64,000 nt of DNA from Callaeas wilsoni. Taxonomy: Eukaryota > Chordata > Aves > Passeriformes > Callaeidae. The notes beneath the pieces were generated by a model that worked only from the letters and a program-made list of their open reading frames with translations, was not told the DNA's origin and searched no databases. The position numbers and the translations under genes were made by a program. The DNA lies in assembly GCA_013398955.1 (NCBI GenBank), contig VWPU01019383.1, forward strand, positions 1 through 64,000, read 5' to 3'. Below, one piece after another: positions 44,273-64,000 of the stretch (within the stretch, counting starts at the first letter, position 1; every line of letters starts with the position of its first letter).

Positions 44273-47200
44273 GTATCTTAATCAATGCCTTTTTCCACTT
44301 TGTGTAAGAGCTGAGGAGCAGACTTAGAGCATCATATTTTTATATCCCTAAACAGCAATTCCTGATTTCCTAGGGCAAGACATCACACTTTCAAATTAAT
44401 CAACATAGATGTTTCCAAAGTTTGATACTACAAATCAAGCGAGAAATTAATTTCAGAGTGCAGGAGCCCTATACTTTCTTTCCCTCTCAAATCAGTTTCA
44501 AATGCTTCACTCAACAAGTTTCTCTTCTTTTCAATTACAGTTCTCCTGTGGTAGAAAATAAATTTGTTTCAAACACACACGTTTCTCTTCTTTTCAATTA
44601 CACTACCCTCTCAAGTAATTTAATTTCTTTCAAGTCTTCAATCCACATCCAACTTTCTCTCCAGCAAACATATACACCTGGTAACAGAAATGCATTCCAG
44701 GCTCTATTTTTCTATGGAGGTTTTAGAAGGTGAGTTTTGTCTCCATTACCTCTGAGTTGACTAAAGCAGTTCAGCAAGAGATACTTACTCATAACACATG
44801 AAAGCTACACAAGTGGGCTTTTGTTTGGGCCACCTCCTTCAGTTCCCACAGCTGCCCTAGTCCAGCCAGAGGAGGGACTGAAGTGCTGAATGTCAGAGTT
44901 CAAAACTTTATTTCGATAAAAATTTATTCATTTTAATTTGCAGCAATAGCTGGTGTGGTAGTGAAACCCAAGAAGGCCTCATCATTAGCTGCTGTAGGCT
45001 AATATTTATCTCTATCTCATCTTCACCGAGTAATAGAAGATGTGAAGGACAGGGCTTACGATGCTCATGAGGTATGGATGGAGGGCTGGAGGAGCTGGAG
45101 GTCAATGACTTCCTTGGAGCTGAGACTGGGATGACCTGTACAGTGCTTGGTTGCTCTAGGAGGGGTGTCATGAAAGACTGGAGGACAAGGCAATCTGCCA
45201 GTACCTGCACTCTATCCCTCCTGAGAATAAACACAGGGCTGAGGTGACCATTTGGCTACAGTGTTCCATGTGTGCAACACTGTATATTCTAAAAGGGAAA
45301 CGTGGTGAAATATGCACATAAATTCATTACAAAACACACTAATTTAAACTGCTCACATAACAATAAGGGATTCAGGGAGTGAGGTGGTGCATGGCCCTCA
45401 CTTAGCGTAGCAGAGATATGTAGTTGGGCTCTGGGATATTTGTTAATTCAGCTAGTTGAGTCAGTACCTTACTGTACAGGCAAGAGTATTTCTCTGATGC
45501 TTTACTACAGCCACCTGTCAGAGGATGGGTAGAGCAGTCAGTAATCCACAGAGATCCCCAAGGAGCTTTCTGCTGCCTTTGTTCGCTTAATCACAGCAGC
45601 GAGTAACGATGATTCAGGCTTTCATTAGAGCCGTGTGAGGGTTATGAACGTGACAGACAGCTCTCCTGAGTCAGCTCTCCTGAGCTCCAGTGATCTGATC
45701 TCTACAGCGTGCACGTGGGGACCGAGGTGCTGTGGTGTTTTTGCCATTCCGACCCATTCCATCCCCTGGCAGCTCACCAAGCAGGCAGGATCGCTCCTCC
45801 CATGGCGCTGGGCAGATCGACCTCAGTGCCTGTGCTGCAAAGCCACCACCAACTCCTGATGGCCATGGGAAACAGATGTTCACACTTGCTCCCAGTCTGG
45901 ACACTAAAATAGAAAGCACGTTTCTGTCTTCAGACTTCTCAGCTAATACTGGTTTATTTCTTTCTGGATTTGGCTTTTATTGTGGATCCCAACTGACACC
46001 CGCTGTTTTTATTTATTGAGTGTGTATTTGATGAGATTCTGTCTTTTTTTTTCTTTTTTTTCTTTGTTGTTGCTGTTGTTTTGTTTTTTGCTTCTTTGTT
46101 TGTTTGCTTGGGTTTTTACTGATAATTTTTCTCTCCCCGTTTCACAGTGGTTTCAGTTCATTCAGTAGCTTCCTAGCTCTATAGCTCTGACCCGGGATCT
46201 GGCACAGTACTCAGTCTGTCTCTTTGCCTATACAATACCATTTCTTTCCTTACAAAGGCTTGTTTTCCTAACATCTAAATTGTGCAGAGAGGCCCATATG
46301 TTTCCACAGCCCATGTGCTCTAAAGCATAGCAAATCACTACTTAGAAAAAGTGCTCTGCAGTCCCCTGTGCAAGCCAAAACACACTCCTTGGCACAATGC
46401 CATTGCCATTTACAGTACAAAGCAGCCTCGGGGAGAAGGTTCTCAAGAGGGCACCAGAGCTGATGTACACAGAAGAAACATAGGTGCAACCAGAGACCAA
46501 CTCAGCCAGTACACTCAACATGTAATAATCTGCAGGATAGAAACCTCCCACATTTTACATGCTGCACAAGGCACATGCTGAGCTCCCCTTCGTGCAATAT
46601 GCAGTGATTAAACTCCTTCAGAGGTTCCTAAGTACACTGAAACCCACCTCTAGCCATTTGGAGCAGACAAGGGATTGCGTGGGAGGACACAAATTGTTTG
46701 CTGAGGCTTCATTAAATGCCTTCCCCACTTTGCTTTTGTCCTTTCCCATTTTTATTCTGTGTCAAACATCTGTTCTCACAACTGTCTCCCAATTTACTCC
46801 CTCACCATTTCAGAGGGCACTTTGGTTTCACTGCACTAGCACACCTCCTTGAAAGCCTTGGTAGTGGAAATTATGGGAGTGACTGGAGCTTGCTTTCGAT
46901 CTGCTGCAAAAAAGCACCTACTCTCTCCTGGCAGCTGTGGCTTCTGCCAAGTGGGGGAGCTGCCCCTTGTTAGCAGCCCCAGGCAGGTGGGGGAACATCT
47001 GCTTGCTGCAGGCAACAGTGATGAAGGAGCTGTGCTGCATCTTGCTAGGAAGAGCCAGTAGTCCTGCCCACCTTTGGGTTCAGACACTGGGGAGGGACCG
47101 ACGGACAAAGTGGCTGCTGGAAGGGAGCAGAATGTGGAGGCAGACTGTTCTTAAATGTATAATAAATCAAACTTTTCTTGAACATAATCACAGTGGGACA

Positions 47201-50200
47201 GAATCTGCAACATTCAGAGTATTTGATATTTTCAAATAGGTTCCTATGGGAGAACATAGAGAAGAAGAGGAGAAAAGACAACATCTCAGTGTTACTGCCA
47301 CTCCATGTTGGATCTGCTGTTTTCTGAACTTCTTTCAGGACAAAAAGAGGCAATCATGTTCATGTTTGCCATCTTCAGTCTCACACTACCCAGCTGACCT
47401 GTCCAAGAGGTCACCTGTGCATAACTCGGTTCTATCACTCTGCAAATTGAGTCCAAGGGATGATCTTATTCTCCAGTCTCTGGATTCAGCAGGATTATTC
47501 CCTCAGCAGTTCTGCCTTTTACTATTGGGGTCATGGCAGGCTTAACCTCAGGCAGACTACCAAAGACCTAATAAATAGGGCTTGTTATTTTGGGCTTGGT
47601 GCCACGCTAACCTGGTTACAGAGCATCCAGCTGACACACATCTGGCTGGGGCTGTGCAGTGCTGCTCAGAGCAGCTTACCAACAGCTTGAGGAATACAGG
47701 GCTGTTGCAGCCAGTGTGCCCCCCAAGTTTGTGCCATTCCCAGCAGGGGAGGCATGGCACCAGGGACTGGGAGGGTTGCTGGTCCCAGTGTGGAGAGGGA
47801 TCTGCCAGGAGTGAGGGCCATGCTGCCACTGCTGCTTTCCTTCCATCTGCAGCCTTGCATCCTCCAGCCCTTGGCCCCTGCAGGCTACATGGCAGGTGTA
47901 GCACAACTCCGCCCTGCTGATGGGCAGGGGCTGCCCGTGGCAGGAAAAGCTGGCTTTGCAGGCACCTCGAAAATATAAAGGTGGGTGCTGCCTCTGTAGT
48001 TCAGATCCTCGTTCCTTTTCACATCAGCAAGGATAATGGTGATTCTTTAGCTCCAAAGGAGGGGTTGGAATACCCCTGCCTCCTGTAAATCTGCCATCTA
48101 CCAGATGCAACAGGACAATTGCCCCAATTGATGGAGGCAGCACTGCTCATGTAGAGAATTGCTGTGCATTCAAAAAAGGGGTGATCAACAATGTTGTACT
48201 TGATTACTGTCAGCAATGCCAACCTGTACCTGCAGGATGATGCTCTGAGATGGAGCGAAGATCTATCTGGCAAATGGTGACAATTTTATTGTAACAGCGT
48301 CCAACCCATCAGCTAATGGAAAACACCTCTGTGATTTATCAATACTAGAATTTCAGCTGAAAATGCAGATTTGAAATATTAATTATGAATATAATCCAAT
48401 AAATAAAACCCTAGGCATTTTATCAGATGTGCTGCATACAAAAATATCCTAAGGATTTTACCCTTCCTAGAATTTACAGAATTTTCTGGTTGGACATTTT
48501 AGAGTAGGAAGAAGTGCTTGATCTCAGGAACTACCATTTAAATAAGTGCTTTTCTACACCATGCATATACTTTTTGCTTGGTTCTTCTCAGATTGTGTAC
48601 CTGCCTGATTTTCATACTTTGTCTTTTTGGTACTGATTTTTAGAAAATATTTGTATTTTACTGTGTGTCAAATATAAAGTAGAATAAACTCAGGTTCTAA
48701 ACTAGGTAGCTAATGTTACTGACACTTGATCCAACTCGCAGCACCTTTTAGAAACAATGAGAATAAAATAAAGGAAACAAACCTCAACTTTTCCTCCCCG
48801 ATATAAAACATGGCAAAAACTGCAGGCTCTACAAAGTTCATGGTTGCCACACGAAAGCACAAGTGTTTTTGGTGAGACTGAGCTGCCAGCTAGCACTTAA
48901 AACAGCACTTGACCTTTCAGTAACATCAAAAGGAGAACTGTAATAATATGTAGTATTTTCTCTGTAGTAGGATTACATCCTGCCTTTGCAGCAAAAGAAA
49001 CTCAGACGAACTTATTTTTCTCCTTTAACTTACAGTTTTAGCTGGCAAGATAATTAAGACTATGCAACTTAGTTTTGTGTTCAGCTTCAAGTACTTGGTT
49101 ATTTCCCTTGTGGAACACTACTCAGATTGGTAATTGAGCCAGGGCACTTGTCTTCAGTGTCAATGTGTGTCTCCCCTGATTGCACTTCAGCCAGCTGAGG
49201 CTAATTCCTACTGATTTGGAAATGGTTGTCAAGTCCTGTATGTGCAGCTCCATCTCAAGGAAGCAAAGAGAAGTTACTCATCAACACTTACGCTTTTTGG
49301 TGAGAGATGATGCCCAGCTTTCATTCTCATACCACAGGTAACATTCATTATGCTTTCTGGGGGGTGGGGTATGATTTTGAGTGTGGTAAAGCTTTTAAAT
49401 TGGATATTAATAATGCTCATAACACAGCAAAGTAGATGGCTCTTTTATCAATTATTGCAGTGTATTAAAAAAAATTACAGCCAGATATGCTTTTAAAATA
49501 AACCATCTGCCTTAAACCAGAGTTCTTTTGATCCTTGCCTGTGAACAACCAGGCACCAATATGAGACAGGAAACTCTGGGAAAGGAAGGAAAAGTGTGAA
49601 ATGTCTGGGAGTCATTAAGCAGAGCAGCAGAAATGTAGTTACCAGTTGCCAGGAATAGTAAATCCTGCTTACACAAGACTCTTTTTTTTCCTTTCCCTGA
49701 TTCAGCTGGGTCTCAAGGATTTCTTGCTCTGTGAATCTGCATTCCCTAGTCCTGCAGCAGAAGCAAAATGGGATGCTCCCAAGGTACCATCTTCCTCTCC
49801 TGCCTCTTATGCTTCAGCCTAATTGCAGCACAGCACTGTCCAGCACAGAAAGATGCCACTTCTATTCCTTTTTGTCCCTGTAGGACATCCACAACACTGC
49901 TCCATCCCCAGGTTACCCGACCCCAAACATGGCATCCAGGACTTCCACCCTGGAACATCAGGAAATTAATTTTAGCTGTACCTTGACTGAAGTCATACTT
50001 GTGATTTAGGGGCAAATAACAAAAAAACCCACAAAACACCCCAAACCCAAAAAATCACTTATTAGAACGCCAGAGAAGGTATGGGTTTTTTTGTGACAAA
50101 GGCCCCTAAAAGCACAATTAGAAAGAATTTCACTGGGTTAGTAACCAGCCTGGAGAAAATATATCAGAGTTTGAACATGCCAGTGGGAAGCAGCAGCGTG

Positions 50201-51711
50201 TGTCACAGGTAATGGCACCAGCAAGGGAGGAGTGGTCCAGCTACCTCACCCTCTGCTGCTGCTCCCTGACATTCCCAGATCAGGGCACATAAAGGATGTA
50301 CTGCTATGGCAGTGTCAGCACGGAAACACAAACAGGGCAGTTCCGTGCCGGGGGAAGGTGGTTTTTCACTTAGTGGGAGAAAGTGGCGGTACACAAAATA
50401 GGTGGAGACGTGTGCAAGGCTGTAGTTCAGAAGTGTGTGTGACTGATAACGGCTGTACTGCAGGCTGGCTCCAGCGTGTGGGACAGCAAGGAATCCTTTT
50501 CCATCTAGGTGTGTTTTGTGCTCAGGACTTATTTCCATGTGTTGTGAGGCAGCTCTTTTGGATGCATTATATTTGTAATCGGAATGGCAGAAGCTTCCTA
50601 GTGATCTGTAACTTGGATATAAGAGGAAGCTGAGGTTCAATTTCAGACTGCAGGAGGATGATAGTTTGTTAAAGCAGGAAAATACACTGTATTACAGAGT
50701 GTCTTTTGCTACCTTACCCAATGAGAGCCGGAACATGGATCAGGATTTTTGAGATGCAAGACCAGCAATCAGGAAAGTTTACAGGGTGTGGAAGTATTTG
50801 CACCTGCTCTTGAAGCCAAGCAGCATGTCATCTTAACCTAATACATGTCTCAAATGAAAGCCTTCCTTCATCACTGTTAGAAGTTTAAACGAGATTTTAT
50901 TTGGAATTGGGATTGTTAAAAATATTAAAGACTAACTGCGTAAGAAGTAGTGTAACACTTCCCTTTTCCCTCTTCCAATGTTGCTAATTTTAACTACTCA
51001 GTCAGAAATATTCTGTGTCAAAATACTGCCTGAATCTGTACTGACTTGTATTTCTGCCAAAACTCTGCAAATGGTTTTGAAAAACTAAATAGGAAAGGAG
51101 CTACGTTTAGGGGAATTAGGGCAAAAAACATCTGCATGAGCCAGAAAGAAATAAACTGAAATTTCACACAAAATTGAGAGTCAAAGAGATAATGAGGAAG
51201 ACGGTGAGAATAACCAGCTAGTGAATTCCATATGACATTCGCAGTGGTGCTATCGAGTTACATCTGGCAGATGGAAAGAGATCTTTGCTTTTGGACAGCC
51301 GTTTCCAGAACCAAGGTAAGAGTAAGACAAAGCAACACCTAAAAAAATGTTTGCTTGATCCAAGTCTTGAAAATTCTAGACTTGGACAAAAGGCCCAAGC
51401 ATGAACAGTCCTACAATACTACAGCCCTTGCCAGACAAAAAGCTTGTGAGACTTTAACTCCAGGTGTTTGAAACCCAGCAGTCTCTTCAGGAATTGCAAA
51501 GCACAGCTTAGTTCAGATGGCTCAGCACTGCTGTCAGCAGAATCCGAGACTTGGTAACTCAGGCCTGAGGAGGGTTTGTGAGCCCTGACAGGCTTCTCAG
51601 CCCACGTCGGCTGGCCTAGCACAGCAACCCCAGGAAAGTCTTCTGTATTTTAACAGCAAGATATTTAAAAAGAAGACCTCTGCATCATCAGTAGTTACAT
51701 ACCACCCCCTA
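44273..51711. other. intergenic DNA; short direct repeat at 44518 and 44581
   Basis: No gene supported. A 22-base direct repeat occurs at 44518-44539 and 44581-44602. T-rich low-complexity sequence lies at 46045-46110 and an A/C-rich stretch at 50010-50057. Open frames up to about 145 codons overlap on both strands and have no recognisable domains. Confidence 0.5.
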
Positions 51712-51782
51712 CGGCAGGGGGTTTGGAAGTAGATGATTTTTAAGGTCACTTCTAACCCAGGCCCGTCTATGATTTTGTGATA
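51712..51782 (+). mobile_element. CR1 LINE 3'-terminal remnant
   Basis: AAGGTCACTTCTAACCCAGG then CCCGTCTATGATTTTGTGA is the final part of a CR1 copy. Only about 70 bases are identifiable. Confidence 0.8.
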
Positions 51783-53464
51783 TGGAAAGACACAGCTGCA
51801 CCTGGTAGAACTCATTCTGTGCTTGACAGTTCTTTACCTACCAGTTCAGCACAGAAGTGCAGCTGGATCTGCTGAGCTCATTACTTTTGTAACTTATTGC
51901 TCACATGTATCTCAAATTACAAGACAAACTGAAAACCAGAAAATTCCAAGTAAGCATGAGAATTTTTTTCTGAGAGTGTGGTATGGGCTCACAACAGCAG
52001 CATACACTTGGGAACGTATTTACCAACCTCAACCACGCTGGGATTCTGTGATTCCCTACTTCATGTTCTATTGAAAATTAAGAGATGATTTAAAAACAAG
52101 ACTTCAGATGGCCTTTGCAGTATATTGTCTCAAAGAGCACCTGCAAAAATGCTGTCTTGGAATTCTTATCCTTATCTGATATTTTAAATTTGATACACCT
52201 CAGCTCTCACTTGAGTCATACTCTGTCATAAGAGTTCTACCTTTGCAACATTAACTGTAGACGAAGACACCCAGGGGACACACACAGAGCATCTACATCA
52301 TATGGACCCCACTGGTCTTCTCCACGTAATCATAATTTCACAATTGGCTTCAATGGGGGCTGACAACAGATACAGACCTTGAAATCTGTCTATCAGCACA
52401 CAGCTGATAGACACAGGCACAGAAGTGCTTTTTAAAATAAAGCTCTAAGTTCTCCCTTTGAATTTGAAGTACAATGTCTTCCAAGGTATTTTTAGGTGAA
52501 AACATGTGAAGAGCAAGTGAATGAAAACCAAATGTACGCAGATTTTAAAAATCTTGTCTTATGAACAGAGTATAAATCTTACAATGCTAAAATTATGTAC
52601 CTAACACTACACCCTCATATATGCCAACTTAGTTGTACCCAAAGCAAGCCCTCTATGGATCAGTTTACAGCCATGAAGGTATGACGGCAGTGCTTATTAT
52701 GAGTTGCTTTGATTTATTTGAAGAAGTACAAGAAAGCATGTGGAGCAAATTTGGCAAATACCAAGAAGATCCCTAAACCCAAATGCTACAGCAAATGAGA
52801 GTTACTGTCTCGTGTCAGTACAATGGCAGTGGCACGTGCTCCCCTGGGCATGACACCAGCAAACTAAACCATCTAAAAACAGGGCCTGAGTGCAGTTGTC
52901 CAAGCACAAGCAACTGGTTAATGTGCACGCCAGAGCAGCTCATCTCAGGTGACACTCAGCTTTCACTAACGGTCTTTGTTTTTTAGTCTCCAGAAGGCAC
53001 TGAGGAGTTTTGCTGGTCTGGCCAACTAACTGCAAAAGAACTGGTCAATTTTCCTGTCAGTCTTACTCTCAATCTGAATACACTGTGAGCATCCTGTGTG
53101 CAGTGAACCATGGAGAGTGTAAAGGCTATTTCAAACCTGACTTCTCTGCAGTAAGTAGCATTTTGCTTTAAAATGTTTGAATGAGACTATAATTTTTTTT
53201 TTTTTAATTTACAGACAGGCAGTATTTTAACCCAGTACTTTTAAAGCTGAAGGCTGATACGACTGTCATACACCAAATATCCAGTTTGTGTTTCTGTAAT
53301 TCAATCAAGGACAACTTGTTGGGCTGTTCCCATTTGCTTTTGTATACTGACAAAAAGAAATTCCACAGCAGCACTGAGTAAGATTATGAGAACTGTGATG
53401 TATAAACTATTTAACGCTTTCTCAACTTGCCGCTAGAATAATAACATCTAAACAAAATATTCAG
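51783..53464. other. intergenic DNA downstream of ANKRD10
   Basis: Nothing supported. A T-run of about 13 bases lies near 53192-53204. AACCACGCTGGGATTCTGTG at about 52030 might be another tiny CR1 end but is too short to call. Confidence 0.5.
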
Positions 53465-54649
53465 ATACAATGTAATATGTTTCTTTATTTTTTTTAAAAT
53501 CCAATTTGTAAAGGTCCCTTTTTAAACAAAACAAGAACAAAAAAATCAACACAATTCAGAGGGCTTATCTCATTTACCATATTCTTCCCCACTCTTCACT
53601 TATAACACAAGCAGCAACTTATAGTATTAGTGCTCATATAGTGCACTTATATGAATTTTGATTTGTGTATTAAGCATTAAATACAATGTATTTTCCGTGA
53701 GCATAGCCCAAAGAGTACACAACATTACATTTTCAAAGCATATGTTAAAAAAAAGACAATAAATGTATATCCAAGACAGTCAAACTCAAATATTTTGACT
53801 TGGCAAATTCTATAACGAGTAACAGCAATTTTAAACTGCGTACAAAGCAGAACAGTGCCAACATGCCTCCAGTCTGTGAGCTATGGTAAAATATCAAGCA
53901 CACATACAAAGGAGAGAAGCCAAAGAAACCCACCACAGAGCTAACCTGAGGCACACCCAACTGCGACCGAACAAAGGCAGCCCACTTTCCCACTCTGTAA
54001 TGCAAAGAGCCCAACAACAACAAAAAGCACTTCTACGCTACAGGAAGTGAAACAGCAACTTCTTCCAAATTTGTCTCTGCATTTTTAAACAACTTGTTCA
54101 AAAAATTTAAAGATGAACATCTAATTATACCAAACAAATGTACAAACTATAAAGTCAGAGAAGCTCCAGAAGATTGCCACTTTCAACCTTGCATAGTGAG
54201 AGCTGGCATTGATATTGCTACCATAGCTTCAGCAGAAGATACGGAAAAGAAAAATCTTTACCTCTAAGTGATGCACATACGCAACATTTTCTTCACAAAA
54301 TTCAGTTAAACATTGTTTTAATAAAAGGGAAAACAGCTCTAAAAAGGGAAAGATAGTGTTCACAAGCTTAGAAAAAAAATACAAAACCGTAACATTCCAT
54401 AATAAAAAAATGAAAACAATAAACATTCCATCATGACAGCACCTATTTTATCACTAAATAAGCCCCATACATGCAACAAACTACAACTATTGTATAAGGC
54501 CGTCAAATTAAAAGTTTACTTTTCATATAAACAAAGTGTAAAAATAGCAACAAGTTGCAATCTTCAAATTTAATGCTATGTGAGGATTCTGACCCCCCAC
54601 TTTCATTTGGTAGCAATTTCAGTATGCGTTTGATATAAATGTCATTCAT
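53465..54649 (-). other. ANKRD10: ANKRD10 3' UTR
   Basis: AT-rich sequence after the ANKRD10 stop codon on the minus strand. A poly(A) signal (TTTATT on the plus strand, AATAAA on the minus strand) lies at 53489-53484, giving a UTR of about 1.2 kb. The end is inferred from that signal. Confidence 0.6.

Positions 54650-64000
<9,351 letters not shown>

Overview
The window is a stretch of bird nuclear genome. Two vertebrate genes are recognisable, both spliced with GT-AG introns. The interspersed repeats are CR1 LINE fragments carrying the avian 3' end (TATGATTCTGTGA type) and an avian ERV-L type provirus. The gene order ING1 (plus strand) then ANKRD10 (minus strand) is the order I know from human 13q34. 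The species cannot be named from the sequence; repeat content suggests a neoavian bird.

Layout: positions 1-115 are CpG-rich, probably the edge of a promoter island belonging to an upstream divergent gene (CARS2 by human synteny, inferred). Positions 116-6900 are ordinary intergenic DNA with one CR1 copy. A large CpG island (about 6950-8660) with NRF1, ZNF143-like and CCAAT sites leads into ING1 exon 1 (coding 8988-9123). A 4.0 kb intron follows, containing a second CpG island (about 9640-11380), and then exon 2 (13127-13830). The joined product has 279 residues, the length of human p33ING1b. The 3' UTR runs to about 14765.

From about 14.8 to 53.5 kb I see no host coding gene. This interval holds a 4.8 kb ERV-L provirus (18487-23263) with two LTRs, a long uninterrupted gag frame and a collapsed, internally deleted pol. 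It also holds a solo LTR (39092-39743) and six CR1 fragments. The 3' half of ANKRD10 occupies 53465-61811 on the minus strand: three coding exons encoding the last ankyrin repeat, a basic nuclear-localisation-like segment and the C-terminal tail. The ankyrin exons at the 5' end lie beyond position 64000.

ING1 and ANKRD10 converge and share no visible regulatory unit. ING1 is a chromatin reader that brings Sin3/HDAC to H3K4me3; ANKRD10 is a poorly characterised ankyrin protein. I found no operon, CRISPR array or novel enzymatic system. The most interesting observations are a minus-strand CCAAT/octamer-like/TATA arrangement inside ING1 intron 1, an AUG-UAG start-stop element in the ING1 leader, an open read-through tail after an ANKRD10 exon, two adjacent D-box palindromes, and uneven divergence between the two provirus LTRs.
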